Positions 35,297 through 44,974 of a stretch of DNA of 64,000 nucleotides are shown piece by piece (the stretch's first letter is position 1; each line of letters starts with the position of its first letter). Origin of the DNA: Saccharomonospora cyanea NA-134 (GTDB lineage: Bacteria; Actinomycetota; Actinomycetes; Mycobacteriales; Pseudonocardiaceae); contig NZ_CM001440.1 in the NCBI RefSeq assembly GCF_000244975.1, forward strand, positions 4,634,325-4,698,324, in the 5' to 3' direction. Below the pieces are notes generated by a model. It made no database searches. It saw only the letters and a program-made list of their open reading frames with translations, and was not told the origin of the DNA. A program made the translations under genes and the position numbers.

Positions 35297-35298
35297 AG

Positions 35299-35315
35299 TT
35301 CGTTACGCTAACGAA
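35299..35315. promoter_or_regulatory. 17-bp palindrome at the amidohydrolase start
   Basis: TTCGTTACGCTAACGAA has perfect 7-bp arms with a CGC centre. It lies 2 nt upstream of the amidohydrolase ATG and overlaps the stop codon of the upstream epimerase gene. The form suits a TetR/MarR-type operator. The bound regulator is unknown. Confidence 0.6.
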
Positions 35316-36219
35316 TGTCGACGAGGATGCCCCAGGAGCCTCGCCAGGACGCGCCGGGCTCCAACTCGATGAGGTCGGTGCCCGAGTTCAACGCGTCGGC
35401 GGGGCACGTCATCGGTTCGACGGCGATCGCCCTGCCCCTTCCCGGATAGTCCGAGGGCGTGAACACCTGCACCCATCCGAAATCGGGGTCGGTCCACAGG
35501 TCGAGTGTCGTGTCGTGGTGGGTGAGCAGGTGGTGGTGCCTCCCGTCGTCGTACGGTGTCAGCCCGCCGAACGCCGTGTCGAGGTCGAGGCCGCCCACGA
35601 TGCGGCCGCCCCTCAGGTCGTAGTCGGTGCCGTCGACGTCGATCTCCTCACCGAAGGGCAGCTGCTCGTCGGCGACGTAGGGGCGCACGCGCGAGGCCGC
35701 GAGCGTCAGCGTCAACTCGTCGGTGGGCACGTCTCCGATCCGCAGGTACGGGTGCGTGCCGACGCCGAAGCCGACGGGCCTGTCGCCCTCGTTGCGCACC
35801 TCGTGCGTGACGGTGAGCCCGCGCGGTGCCAGGTCGTAGGTGATCTCCGCGCGCAGCGGCACCGGCCAGCCGGGCTCGGCACCGATCTCCACGGCGAGCC
35901 GGATGAACCACTCGCCGTGCTCCAGCAGTTCCCACTCCCTGCGGCGCACGAGGCCGTGGATGGCGTTGCCGCGAGCCTCCTCGGTGACTTCGAGCTCCTG
36001 CGGCTCGCCGTCGTAGGTCCACCGCGCACCCTTCGTGCGGTTCGGCCACGGCAGCAGCACCTGTCCCGCCGCCTTCGGGGGCGTCATGTCGGCGTCGAAC
36101 GTCTCCAGGTAGGGCACCTTGTTGACCTCGAACGCCCGTAGCCCGGCCCCGATCTCGGTGACCACGGCGCGAGCGCCTCCCCTGGTCAGCTCGAACTGTT
36201 CCCCCGTCGGATTCGCCAT
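35308..36219 (-). CDS. Aldose 1-epimerase family protein
   Basis: A 303-residue galactose-mutarotase-fold protein. It has GNAIHGLVRRREWELLEHG (catalytic His region), VGFGVGTHPYLRI (second His) and the final AVEPMTCPADALN with the catalytic glutamate. It interconverts anomers of free sugars. An ATG at MANPTGEQFEL gives the family's normal length. Upstream in-frame ATGs fall in the divergent promoter region. Divergent from a TetR gene. Confidence 0.92.
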   Translation of the reverse strand: MANPTGEQFELTRGGARAVVTEIGAGLRAFEVNKVPYLETFDADMTPPKAAGQVLLPWPNRTKGARWTYDGEPQELEVTEEARGNAIHGLVRRREWELLEHGEWFIRLAVEIGAEPGWPVPLRAEITYDLAPRGLTVTHEVRNEGDRPVGFGVGTHPYLRIGDVPTDELTLTLAASRVRPYVADEQLPFGEEIDVDGTDYDLRGGRIVGGLDLDTAFGGLTPYDDGRHHHLLTHHDTTLDLWTDPDFGWVQVFTPSDYPGRGRAIAVEPMTCPADALNSGTDLIELEPGASWRGSWGILVDIR

Positions 36220-36247
36220 GCCGGAGACGATACCGACCGACGAAATA

Positions 36248-36268
36248 TCTAGACCAGTCGTCATAGTA
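36248..36268. promoter_or_regulatory. LmrA/YxaF-type operator candidate
   Basis: CTAGACCAGTCGTCATAG lies between the divergent epimerase and tetR genes. It contains the TAGACCAGTC core that, as I recall it, characterises binding sites of LmrA/YxaF-type TetR regulators. The adjacent regulator has a YxaF-like C-terminal domain. Confidence 0.5.
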
Positions 36269-36286
36269 AGCGTTAGGGTGTCGATC

Positions 36287-36862
36287 ATGCCGAGACAGAC
36301 GGACACCCGGCAGCGGATGCTGCGCACCGCCGCCGACCTGCTGCGTACGCAGGGCTACCACGCCACCGGACTGAACCAGGTGCTCACCGAGAGCGCCGCA
36401 CCCAAGGGATCGCTCTACTTCCACTTCCCCGGAGGCAAGGAGCAGCTCGCGGGCGAGGCCCTCGCCCTGGCGGGCCAGGAACTCGCCACCACGATCGCGA
36501 CCCTGCTGGCCGAGGCCGACGACCCCGCGGCGGGGCTGGACGCCGTCGTGGACCACCTCGCCGAGATGCTCGAAACGTCGGACTTCCGACGCGGCTGTCC
36601 CATGTCGACGACAGCGCTCGACGCGGCGGCGGACAGCGAGCCGATCCGGCAGGCCTGCGCGGGCGGCTTCGACTCCTGGCAGCGAGTGCTCGCCGACCAC
36701 CTCACCTCCCACGGCGTCGACCCCGGCAGGGCCGACGAGCTGGCGACCACGATGCTCGCCGCCGTCGAGGGAGCACTACTGCTGTCGAAGACCCGCCGGG
36801 ACGTCACCCCGCTGCGCGTCGTCGGGCGGCAACTGCGAGCGCTGGCTGAAGGAGCGAACTGA
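36287..36862 (+). CDS. TetR family regulator (LmrA/YxaF-like)
   Basis: A 191-residue TetR regulator. The HTH is GYHATGLNQVLTESAAPKGSLYFHFPGGKEQL. The FHFPGGKEQL motif and the C-terminal region (RGCPMSTTALDAAADSEPIRQAC) are typical of the LmrA/YxaF subgroup, which often controls flavonoid or drug responses. The start follows AGGGTG. The stop overlaps the metallohydrolase start (TGATG), so both are one operon. Confidence 0.92.
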   Translation: MPRQTDTRQRMLRTAADLLRTQGYHATGLNQVLTESAAPKGSLYFHFPGGKEQLAGEALALAGQELATTIATLLAEADDPAAGLDAVVDHLAEMLETSDFRRGCPMSTTALDAAADSEPIRQACAGGFDSWQRVLADHLTSHGVDPGRADELATTMLAAVEGALLLSKTRRDVTPLRVVGRQLRALAEGAN

Positions 36863-37689
36863 TGCGGGTGCACCATCTCGACTGCGGCACGATGCGTCCT
36901 CTCGGCGGCGGCCTCGTCGACGGTCGGCCGGGACTGCTCCGGCGCGCCGAGCTCGTGTGCCACTGCCTGCTCGTCGAGACCGACTCCGAACTCGTGCTCG
37001 TGGAGACGGGCGTTGGCCTGCGCGCCGCCACTCATCCGGAGGAGTGGCTCGGTCGTGACTTCGTGCGACTCACGCGTCCCGTGCTCGACCCGGAGATCAG
37101 CGCCGTGCGACAGGTCGAGCGGCTGGGTTACTCGCCGTCGGACGTGCGACACGTGGTGCTGACCCACCTCGACCTCGACCACGCGGGCGGGCTCGTCGAC
37201 TTCCCGCAGGCGACGGTGCACGTGTACGAGGCCGAGCTACGCGCGATGCGCGAACGGGAGTGTCTGCGCGGCCGCCTGCGGTACCGCACGGCGCAGTTCG
37301 CCCACGGCCCTGCGTTCGAGTCGTACTCGGCGGCGGGGGAGGTGTGGTTCGGCTTCGAGGCCGTGCGGGAGCTCAAGGGCCTGCCGCCCGAGATCCTGCT
37401 CGTGCCCCTCGCGGGCCACACGCGCGGGCACACGGGCGTCGCGATCGACACGGGCACGCGGTGGTTGTTCCACGTCGGCGACGCGTACTTCCACCACCAC
37501 ACGCTCGACCCGGCCGGGCCGCGCGTGCCGTGGGGCATCGGGATGTTCGAGCGGCGGATGCAGACCGACGCCGCAAGCCGTGTGCGCAACCAGCGGCGGC
37601 TGGTCGAGCTGGTTCGGGAGCACGGCGACACGGTGTCGGTGTTCAACGCCCATGACGCCACCGACTTCGCCCGAATGGAGCGCCCCTGA
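36862..37689 (+). CDS. Metallo-beta-lactamase fold hydrolase (lactonase-like)
   Basis: A 275-residue cytoplasmic MBL-fold enzyme. It has the di-zinc motif THLDLDHAGG, with further ligands in LAGHTRGHTG and HVGDAYFHHH. This HxDxDH form and the length resemble N-acyl-homoserine-lactone lactonases and related ester or lactone hydrolases. The natural substrate is unknown. It is translationally coupled to the upstream TetR gene, which suggests induction by its own substrate. The downstream intergenic region holds a repeat array. Confidence 0.88.
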   Translation: MRVHHLDCGTMRPLGGGLVDGRPGLLRRAELVCHCLLVETDSELVLVETGVGLRAATHPEEWLGRDFVRLTRPVLDPEISAVRQVERLGYSPSDVRHVVLTHLDLDHAGGLVDFPQATVHVYEAELRAMRERECLRGRLRYRTAQFAHGPAFESYSAAGEVWFGFEAVRELKGLPPEILLVPLAGHTRGHTGVAIDTGTRWLFHVGDAYFHHHTLDPAGPRVPWGIGMFERRMQTDAASRVRNQRRLVELVREHGDTVSVFNAHDATDFARMERP

Positions 37690-37710
37690 ACGGCGAACAA
37701 GCGTTCACAG

Positions 37711-37800
37711 CCTGCGGACACGAGACGGTGTGTGCCGTGTCCGCAGGTTACGCACGCGTGTCCGCACTTCCTGTACGCGTGTTCGCACCTGGTGTACGTC
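37711..37800. repeat. Array A: hairpin plus 21-bp tandem repeats
   Basis: A 12-bp perfect inverted repeat (CCTGCGGACACG / CGTGTCCGCAGG, 13-nt loop) leads into three units that start at 37738, 37759 and 37780 (exact 21-bp period). The unit is TGTCCGCA-N6-GNACGCR. The array fills the space between the convergent metallohydrolase and MFS genes and reaches the MFS stop codon. The hairpin can act as a terminator. The same unit occurs at 48567 and 53693-53763. Confidence 0.85.
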
Positions 37801-39106
37801 AGGGTTCGGGTGCGGGCTCCGTCGGGGCTCGGTACCGCCAGAACGCGGGCAGCAGCACCACCGCCACCACCACGCCCACGATCACGAGCGCACCGCCGCC
37901 CGATGTCGCCACGGTGGTTCCCGCCGCGGCGGCGGCCCACCCGTGCGTCAGGTCGGCCAGTCGTGGTCCACCCGCGACGACCACGGTGAACGCACCCTGC
38001 ATGCGCCCCCGCATCTCGTCGGTGGTCGCCGTCTGGAGGATCGCCTGCCGGAAGATCGCGCTGACCATGTCGGCCGCGCCGCCGATCGCGAGGAACACCA
38101 CGGCGAGCCAGAGCGACTGCGCCAGGCCGAAACCGACCATGGCGACGCCCCACACACCGATGGCCACGGTGACGGCCACACCGTGTCTGCCGATGCGATG
38201 CGCCCAGCCGGACATCAGCCCCAGCGCCATCGCGCCGAGCGGGATCCCCGCGTACAGCCAGCCGAGCGCCGTCCCGCCGCCGGGCGGGTCACCGAACGCG
38301 CGCTCGGCGAGTTCGGGGAACAGTGCCCTCGGCATGCCCGCGACCATCGCGACGATGTCCACGACGAACGACGCGAGCAGCACTTTCTGGGTGGCCATGT
38401 AGCGAAAGCCCATGACGACGTCGCGCAGTCCCGCCCTGCGGGTCCTGCCGGACAGCGGTGGCAGTGCCGGCAGCCGCCACACCGCCCACAGCACGGCCAC
38501 CAACGCCACCGTGTCGACCAGGTACAGCGTCGACAGCCCGACGACCGGCAACAGCGCTCCGGCCAGCATCGGACCGAACACCGCGCCGAACGTCGCCATC
38601 GTGCCGGTCAGCGCGGCCGCGGACGACAACAGGTGCTCGGGCACCACTCGCGCCACCACGGCCTGCCGCGTCGGCATGTTGACCGCGAAGAAAGCCTGGT
38701 TGAGGCTGAGCAGCGCGAGCACGACCCACACCGAGTCGAGACCCGCGAACGCCTGCGCCCACAGCAGCAGCGCGGTGACGGCGATGCCGACGTTGGTCAC
38801 GAGCAGCAGCACGCGGCGGTCGACGGTGTCGGCGATGGCTCCGCCCCACAGCCCGAACACCAGCAGCGGCACGAGCCCGAACAACCCGGTGAGGCCGACG
38901 TACGCCGACGAGCCGGTGATGTCGTAGATCTGCTTGGGCACGGCGACGGCCGTGAGCTGGCTGCCGAGCGCGGTGACGATCGAGCTGATCCACAACCGCC
39001 GGAACGCGGGAATGCGCAACGGCCTCCGGTCGGCGACGACCGCGCCGAGAACCCTGCGAAGGCGTCCTCTGGGCGTGGGAGGCGCGGGGGAGGTCTGCTC
39101 GGTCAC
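37799..39106 (-). CDS. MFS transporter
   Basis: A 435-residue major facilitator protein of the MFS_3/EntS-like type with 10-12 helices. It has a GSQLTAVAVPKQIYDITGS first loop and ADTVDRRVLLL (the cytoplasmic loop 2-3 motif). It probably exports a small molecule. The gene is single and convergent with the metallohydrolase. Confidence 0.9.
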   Translation of the reverse strand: MTEQTSPAPPTPRGRLRRVLGAVVADRRPLRIPAFRRLWISSIVTALGSQLTAVAVPKQIYDITGSSAYVGLTGLFGLVPLLVFGLWGGAIADTVDRRVLLLVTNVGIAVTALLLWAQAFAGLDSVWVVLALLSLNQAFFAVNMPTRQAVVARVVPEHLLSSAAALTGTMATFGAVFGPMLAGALLPVVGLSTLYLVDTVALVAVLWAVWRLPALPPLSGRTRRAGLRDVVMGFRYMATQKVLLASFVVDIVAMVAGMPRALFPELAERAFGDPPGGGTALGWLYAGIPLGAMALGLMSGWAHRIGRHGVAVTVAIGVWGVAMVGFGLAQSLWLAVVFLAIGGAADMVSAIFRQAILQTATTDEMRGRMQGAFTVVVAGGPRLADLTHGWAAAAAGTTVATSGGGALVIVGVVVAVVLLPAFWRYRAPTEPAPEP

Positions 39107-39172
39107 AGCGGAGGAGCTTAGCCGAGCTAACGACCTGCTCCACCCGGTTTGTGACCACCCACGCCCGCGGGC

Positions 39173-39865
39173 TCAGGGAGCGACGCGGCGCACCCGCCAC
39201 CCGTCCTCGGTGCGCACGTACCGCAGCCGGTCGTGCAGCCGGTCCTGCCTGCCCTGCCAGAACTCCACGACCTCGGGCCGGATGCGCCAGCCACCCCAGT
39301 GCGGCGGTACGGGGATCTGCTCGACGTCACGGAAGCGGCGCTCGATGGCCTTCAAGGCGTTGTCGAGATCGTGCCTGCCGTCGACGAACTGCGACTGCGG
39401 CGACGCCCACGCCCCGAGCTGCGAGCCGCGTGGCCGACTGGCCCAGTACTCGGCGGTTTCGGCCGGGTTGACCTTCTCGACCTCTCCCCGGACGTGCACC
39501 TGCCGCTGCAGCGGGTACCAGGGGAAGGTGGCGGACGCGTATCGCGTCACGGTGAGGTCGTGGCTCTTGGCGGACGTGTAGTTGGTGTAGAACACGATGC
39601 CGCGCTCGTCGAGGCCCTTGCACAGCACCGTGCGCGACGACGGGAGGCCGTCGGCGTCCGCCGTGGCGAGCACCATCGCGTTGGGTTCGGCGACGCCGTG
39701 TGCGAGGGCCTCGTCGAGCCAGGACTGGAGTTGTTCGGGCCAGGTGGGCGCGAGATCGGATTCGTTCAGCGAGCCACCGTTGTAGGCGACCCGCATGGCG
39801 GGCAGCCGGACGGCCACGTCGACGCTGTCCCCACTGCTGACAGCGCCGTTTCCGAATTCGGTCAT
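39173..39865 (-). CDS. pdxH: Pyridoxamine 5'-phosphate oxidase
   Basis: A 230-residue FMN enzyme that makes pyridoxal 5'-phosphate. It contains SSRTVLCKGLDERGIVFYTNYTSAKSHDL, ATFPWYPLQRQVHVRGEVEKV, SRPRGSQLGAWASPQS, and the C-terminal ending RPEVVEFWQGRQDRLHDRLRY, all standard PdxH segments. The ATG has GGGAGG upstream. A 5-codon longer frame is possible. Divergent from citA. Confidence 0.96.
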   Translation of the reverse strand: MTEFGNGAVSSGDSVDVAVRLPAMRVAYNGGSLNESDLAPTWPEQLQSWLDEALAHGVAEPNAMVLATADADGLPSSRTVLCKGLDERGIVFYTNYTSAKSHDLTVTRYASATFPWYPLQRQVHVRGEVEKVNPAETAEYWASRPRGSQLGAWASPQSQFVDGRHDLDNALKAIERRFRDVEQIPVPPHWGGWRIRPEVVEFWQGRQDRLHDRLRYVRTEDGWRVRRVAP

Positions 39866-40132
39866 GGCAACCTCCCGCACCTTCTCCCGACCTGTGGCCG
39901 ACGGTAAATGGTCTCACAACCAAGCGAAAGAGCGCGGGAAGTGATGGGGCCCACTCCGCCCCTACGGCCTAATTCTGAATCGTTCTCGGAATCGTGACGG
40001 AAGCCACCGCGATTTTGATTGCTACCAGGGAGTAGTGGGTGCAAAGTCACTTCCGACGCGCGACGAGGCGCGTGATCGTGGCCTCCCGCGCCCATAACGG
40101 CCAACGGCGATTCGCACGAAAGGTCCACTGCC
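39866..40132. promoter_or_regulatory. Divergent promoter region pdxH/citA
   Basis: A 267-bp non-coding region, clearly more AT-rich in 39960-40030 than the flanking genes, which is where both promoters should lie. I cannot assign boxes with certainty. Confidence 0.45.
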
Positions 40133-41296
40133 ATGACATCCCCTTCGAGCGGGCAGACAACAGCAGGTGCGGCGAAGGCCACCGATCCGGACGACGGTTT
40201 CCGTCCCGGCCTGGAAGGCGTCGTCGCGTTCCGTACGGAGATCGCCGAACCCGACCGCGACGGCGGCGCCCTGCGTTATCGCGGTGTGGACATCGAGGAA
40301 CTGGCGGGCAACGTCGGCTTCGGAGATGTCTGGGGACTGCTGGTCGACGGCCATTTCGAAAACGGGCTGGCCCCCGACGAACCGTTTCCGGTTCCCGTCC
40401 GCAGCGGTGACGTACGTGCGGACGTCCAGTCGGCGTTGCCCGCGCTCGCACCACGCTGGGGCCTGGGCCCGCTGCTCGACATTTCCGATTCCGACGCCCG
40501 CGAGCAGGTGGGGCGCGTGTCGGCCACGGCGCTGTCGTTCATCGCGCAGTCCGCGCGCGGTATCGACGTCCCCGCCGTGCCCGAATCGCGCGTCGACGAG
40601 GCCGGTGGGATCACCGAGCGGTTCCTCGTCCGCTGGCGGGGCGAGCCGGACCCGGCGCACGTCAGGGCACTCGACGCGTACTGGGTCTCGGCGGCCGAAC
40701 ACGGCCTCAACGCGTCCACCTTCACGGCTCGGGTGATCGCTTCCACCGGCGCGGACGTCGCCGCGGCGTTCTCCGGCGCCATCGGTGCCATGTCCGGCCC
40801 GCTGCACGGCGGCGCACCCGCCAGGGTGCTGCCGATGATCGAGGAGGTCGAGCGCACGGGCGACGCGCGCGCCGTGGTGAAGAACATCCTCGACCGCGGG
40901 GACCGCCTGATGGGCTTCGGCCACCGCGTGTACCGGGCGGAGGACCCGAGGGCGCGAGTGCTGCGCCGCACCTGCCGGGAACTCGGCGCCAAGCGCTACG
41001 AGGTCGCGGCCGAGCTGGAGCGGGCCGCGCTGGCCGAGCTGCGCGAGCGGCGTCCGGACCGCGCCATCGAGACGAACGTGGAGTTCTGGGCGGCGGTGAT
41101 CCTCGACTTCGCCGAGGTACCGCCCACCATGATGCCCGCCATGTTCACGGCAGCGCGGACGGCGGGCTGGGCGGCGCACATCCTGGAACAGAAGCGCACG
41201 GGCAGGCTGGTGCGGCCCTCGGCGACCTACGTCGGCCCCGGACCCCGGGCCCCGCGCGAGGTCCGCGGCTGGGAGCGCGTCGCGGCGAACGCCTGA
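40133..41296 (+). CDS. citA: Citrate synthase 2 (short type)
   Basis: A 387-residue citrate/methylcitrate-synthase-family enzyme. It has GGALRYRGVDIEELA, SGPLHGGAPARVLPMIEEV and LMGFGHRVYRAEDPRA, with the catalytic His residues and the ETNVEFWAAVILD aspartate replaced by a glutamate-containing segment. It is shorter than GltA and matches the second citrate synthase of mycobacteria (CitA). Whether it prefers acetyl- or propionyl-CoA is not readable. The AAAGG ribosome site is close to the ATG. Confidence 0.92.
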   Translation: MTSPSSGQTTAGAAKATDPDDGFRPGLEGVVAFRTEIAEPDRDGGALRYRGVDIEELAGNVGFGDVWGLLVDGHFENGLAPDEPFPVPVRSGDVRADVQSALPALAPRWGLGPLLDISDSDAREQVGRVSATALSFIAQSARGIDVPAVPESRVDEAGGITERFLVRWRGEPDPAHVRALDAYWVSAAEHGLNASTFTARVIASTGADVAAAFSGAIGAMSGPLHGGAPARVLPMIEEVERTGDARAVVKNILDRGDRLMGFGHRVYRAEDPRARVLRRTCRELGAKRYEVAAELERAALAELRERRPDRAIETNVEFWAAVILDFAEVPPTMMPAMFTAARTAGWAAHILEQKRTGRLVRPSATYVGPGPRAPREVRGWERVAANA

Positions 41297-41302
41297 CGCC
41301 CC

Positions 41303-43018
41303 TCAACGCCGGCGCAAGGCCGCGCGCACGAGCCCCGGTGCCCACCGGGCGAGCAGGCGCGCGGCCTTCGCCTCCACGGTGGGGGTCACCACCGGAAGGT
41401 TCCGTTCCACAGCGCGCAGCACGTCCTTCGCCACGAGTTCCGGCCGGGCGTTGCGGGCGGTGTAGAAACGCTGTGCCCGCTGCCGCCTCCGCTGCTGCTC
41501 GGAATCGCCGGTGCCCGCGAACCGCGTCGAGCCGACGATGTCGGTGGCCACGAACCCGGGGCACACCGCGCTGACACCGATGTCGGACGCCGCGAGTTCG
41601 GCTCGCAGGGACTCGGAGAGCATCAGCACGGCGGCCTTGACCGTGGAGTACGCGGGCAGCATCGGATTCGGCAGGTACGCCGCCATGGACGCGATGTTGA
41701 CGAGGTGGCCGCCCTCTCCCCGCTCCACCATGTGGGGCGCGAACAGGCGGCAGCCGTGCAGCACGCCCCAGAAGTTGACGTCGACGAGCCGCCGCCACTC
41801 CTCCTCGGTCGTGTCCAGCACCGGTCCGGCCATCCCGATACCGGCGTTGTTGACCACGACGTCGGGCACGCCGCAGTCGCGCACCACGCGTTCGGCGAAG
41901 GCGCGCATGGCCTCGCCGTCGGCGACGTCGACGCGGTGGGCCGTCACCGTCACCCCCGCGCCGCGCACCGCGCGGGCCGCCTCCTCGAGCGACTCGGCGT
42001 CGATGTCCGCGAGCACCAGATCGGCGCCCTCCCGCGCGAAGGCCAGTGCGGTGGCGCGACCGATTCCCCTGCCGGCACCCGTGACGACCACCAGCCGGCC
42101 GTCGAACCGGCCGACGCGCAACGTCCCGCGCCGTGCTCGCTTGAGCGCACGGGTCTCGATGTCGCCCTCGACGTGTGCGACGAACTCGGCCACCGCCGAG
42201 GCCACGCGGGCCGGGTCGGCCCGTACGACCCAGTGGCCGCCGGGGATGCGCCGCACCCGGAGGTTCGGCACCCACTCCTCCAGCTCCGTCTGCACCGGCA
42301 CGCCGACGAACGGGTCGGCACGCGGAGCGAGCACCTGCACGGGCACGTCCACCGGGCTCCACCCGCGCCTGCGACGCCGCCCGCCACCGCCGACGTTCGC
42401 GCGATAGAGGTTGAGGCCGGACACGGCGTCGGCCGTCACCGGCGTGGGCTCCGCGGGTTCCCACCTGCGGACAACGGCGGCGACGATCCCGGTGCGCCAG
42501 GCCAGTTCGGGCAGCACGGGCAGTTGGAAGAAGCCGATGTAGGACGACCGGGAAAGCTGCGACAACGCCGCGCCGAGGGTACGCGGACGCCGCAGCCGCG
42601 ACCGCAGCCAGCGGGCGACGTGATCGAGGGAGGGGCCGGAGATCGACGTGAACGACGCGATCCGCCCACCGAGCCACGGTCCCGCGACGGCGTGCCAGGC
42701 CTGGATCGAACCCCAGTCGTGCGCGAGCAGGTGGACCGGCCGACCGGGGGACGTCGCGTCGACGACCTCGCGCAGGTCCTCGGCGAGCCGGTCGAGCCGG
42801 TACGCCTCCCGTGCGCGCGGCCGGTCGGAGGAGCCCGCGCCACGCACGTCGTACGTGACCACCCGCAGGCCGTCCGGCAGGTGGGCGATCACGTCGTCCC
42901 ACAGTGCCGCGTTGTCGGGGTAGCCGTGCACGCACACCAGCGTCGGCGCCTGTTCGGGGCCGCGTACCCGCACCGACAGCCGTACGCCGTCACTGGTCGT
43001 CACCGTCGTCCGCATCAC
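41303..43018 (-). CDS. ephD: EphD-like fusion: alpha/beta hydrolase plus short-chain dehydrogenase
   Basis: A 571-residue two-domain enzyme. Residues 1-285 are an epoxide-hydrolase-type alpha/beta hydrolase (HGYPDN oxyanion region; nucleophile D101 in LAHDWGS; His in PGGHWVV). Residues 305-571 are an SDR (TGAGRGIG at 313-320, S444, Y457, K461). This order is that of mycobacterial EphD, which acts in mycolic-acid modification. The host may not make mycolates, so the substrate here is open. The start is GTG, or the next codon, an ATG preceded by GAGGTG. Confidence 0.9.
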   Translation of the reverse strand: MMRTTVTTSDGVRLSVRVRGPEQAPTLVCVHGYPDNAALWDDVIAHLPDGLRVVTYDVRGAGSSDRPRAREAYRLDRLAEDLREVVDATSPGRPVHLLAHDWGSIQAWHAVAGPWLGGRIASFTSISGPSLDHVARWLRSRLRRPRTLGAALSQLSRSSYIGFFQLPVLPELAWRTGIVAAVVRRWEPAEPTPVTADAVSGLNLYRANVGGGGRRRRRGWSPVDVPVQVLAPRADPFVGVPVQTELEEWVPNLRVRRIPGGHWVVRADPARVASAVAEFVAHVEGDIETRALKRARRGTLRVGRFDGRLVVVTGAGRGIGRATALAFAREGADLVLADIDAESLEEAARAVRGAGVTVTAHRVDVADGEAMRAFAERVVRDCGVPDVVVNNAGIGMAGPVLDTTEEEWRRLVDVNFWGVLHGCRLFAPHMVERGEGGHLVNIASMAAYLPNPMLPAYSTVKAAVLMLSESLRAELAASDIGVSAVCPGFVATDIVGSTRFAGTGDSEQQRRRQRAQRFYTARNARPELVAKDVLRAVERNLPVVTPTVEAKAARLLARWAPGLVRAALRRR

Positions 43019-43053
43019 CTCATGCTAAGGCGCCCCGTGCGCCATTTGATCTA

Positions 43054-43081
43054 TTGACGCAAGACGCACCCGCTGTAACAC
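43054..43081 (+). promoter_or_regulatory. Putative sigma70-like promoter of lactate permease
   Basis: TTGACG and TAACAC hexamers with 16-bp spacing, 88 bp upstream of the permease start, in an AT-richer stretch. No mapped start supports it. Confidence 0.4.
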
Positions 43082-43169
43082 TGTGTGACCCCGGCAACAT
43101 TGCGGAAAACGCATTCCGCTATGTGAAAGGCACACCTGAACCACCAATGAAGGCGGGGCGGGCAGGACG

Positions 43170-44969
43170 ATGGGCATGGACAACCTGGCAGTGCTGAGTC
43201 TGATCGCGTTGAGTCCCATCGCGGTCATCGGCTTCCTCCTCGTCGGCCTACGCTGGCCCGCCAAGTACGCGATGCCGATCGGCTTCGCCGTCGTCGTGGC
43301 CATCGCCGCGTTCGTGTGGGGCGTCGAGCCGGTCACCATCGCGGCGTCGAGCATCGAGGGTCTCATCCTCGCGGCGGGGTTGCTCTACATCGTGTTCGGT
43401 GCGTTGCTGCTGCTCGGCACGCTGTCCGGCAGTGGCGCGCTCGCCACGATCCGCGCGACGTTCACCGACATCAGCGCCGACCGCCGCGTACAGGCAGTGA
43501 TCATCGGCTGGCTGTTCGGCAGTTTCATCGAAGGCGCGTCGGGCTTCGGCACGCCGGCCGCCGTGGTCGCACCACTACTGCTGGCACTCGGCTTTCCCGC
43601 GATGGCGGCCGTGATGGTGGGGCTCGTCATCCAGAGCACTCCGGTGACGTTCGGGGCCGTGGGCACTCCCGTTCTCGTGGGCGTCACCGACGGGCTCTCC
43701 GGCAGCGCGGCCGTCGAGGAACGGGCGGCGGTGTTGGGGCTGCCCATGCCCGACTACATCGCGAGCATCGCACTCGACGCCGCCGTCGTTCACGCACTGA
43801 TCGGTACGCTCGTGCCGCTCTTCCTGGTGTGCCTGCTGACCGGCTTCTTCGGTGCCGGCGACAAGCCGCGGTTGGCGAGGTTCGCCGACGGCCTCGGCGT
43901 GTGGAAGTTCGCGCTCTTCTCGGCACTGGCCATGACGGTGCCCTATGTGACGGTCGCGGCCGTGCTCGGTCCCGAGTTCCCCTCCCTGCTCGGTGGACTC
44001 GTCGGGCTGGGCATCGTGGTCACCGCCGCGCGCCGGGGACTCTTCCTGCCCCGGCAGCCGTGGGACTTCGCTCCCCGCGAGAGCTGGCAACCCGGCTGGA
44101 TGGGCGCGGTGACCCCGGACGCCGACGTCGCGGGCCGCCGGATGCATCCCGTGCGGGCCTGGGCGCCCTACCTGCTCGTGGCCGCGTTGCTGGTGCTCAC
44201 CCGCACCGTCACGCCGCTCACCGACTTCCTCACCGGACTGTCGCTGGACTTCGACTCCATTCTCGGCACCGGGATCGACGAGAGCCTGCAACCGTTCTAC
44301 CTGCCCGGATTCATCTTCATCGTGGCCAGCGTGTCCGCCTACGCGCTGCACCGCATGAACCGCTCGCAGATCACCGCGTCGTGGAAGGTGGCGGGCGGGC
44401 AACTCGCGGGCACGGCCGTGGCCCTGCTGTTCGCGCTACCGCTCGTGCGCGTGTTCATCAACTCCGGCGAGAACTCCACCGGCTACCAGAGCATGCCGCT
44501 CACCCTCGCCGACGGTGCCGCCTCGGCCGTGGGAGACGCCTGGCCCGTGCTGGCGCCCTGGATCGGGGCGCTGGGCGCCTTCGTGGCGGGCAGCAACACA
44601 GTGAGCAACCTGATGTTCTCGCTGTTCCAGTTCTCCACGGCCGAGCAGATCGGGGTGGCACCCGAGAAGATCGTGGCCGGGCAGGCCGTCGGCGGAGCGG
44701 CGGGCAACATGATCACGGTGCACAACGTCGTGGCCGCCTCGGCCACCGTCGGCCTTCTCGGCAGGGAGGGCGAGACGATCCGCAAGACGATCATCCCGAT
44801 GGTCTACTACTGCCTGTTCGCGGGGGCGCTGGCGTTCGTGTTCACGAACGGCCTCGGCCTCAACCTCGGCACGGTGCTGCTGGTCCTGCTGCTGGCCGCC
44901 GTCGGGCTGGTGATCCATCGACTACAGAGCGGGCAGACGGCGCGCGGGGGCGAGCACGCGGCACAATAG
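43170..44969 (+). CDS. lldP: L-lactate permease
   Basis: A 599-residue LctP-family membrane protein with about 13 helices. Family markers are [26 protein letters not shown] and [16 protein letters not shown] in the first half. [17 protein letters not shown] and [19 protein letters not shown] follow near the C-terminus. It imports lactate or glycolate with protons. The GCAGGACG ribosome site precedes the ATG. No lactate dehydrogenase gene is adjacent. The serine hydrolase begins 5 nt later and may be cotranscribed. Confidence 0.94.
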   Translation: MGMDNLAVLSLIALSPIAVIGFLLVGLRWPAKYAMPIGFAVVVAIAAFVWGVEPVTIAASSIEGLILAAGLLYIVFGALLLLGTLSGSGALATIRATFTDISADRRVQAVIIGWLFGSFIEGASGFGTPAAVVAPLLLALGFPAMAAVMVGLVIQSTPVTFGAVGTPVLVGVTDGLSGSAAVEERAAVLGLPMPDYIASIALDAAVVHALIGTLVPLFLVCLLTGFFGAGDKPRLARFADGLGVWKFALFSALAMTVPYVTVAAVLGPEFPSLLGGLVGLGIVVTAARRGLFLPRQPWDFAPRESWQPGWMGAVTPDADVAGRRMHPVRAWAPYLLVAALLVLTRTVTPLTDFLTGLSLDFDSILGTGIDESLQPFYLPGFIFIVASVSAYALHRMNRSQITASWKVAGGQLAGTAVALLFALPLVRVFINSGENSTGYQSMPLTLADGAASAVGDAWPVLAPWIGALGAFVAGSNTVSNLMFSLFQFSTAEQIGVAPEKIVAGQAVGGAAGNMITVHNVVAASATVGLLGREGETIRKTIIPMVYYCLFAGALAFVFTNGLGLNLGTVLLVLLLAAVGLVIHRLQSGQTARGGEHAAQ

Positions 44970-44974
44970 CCGCC

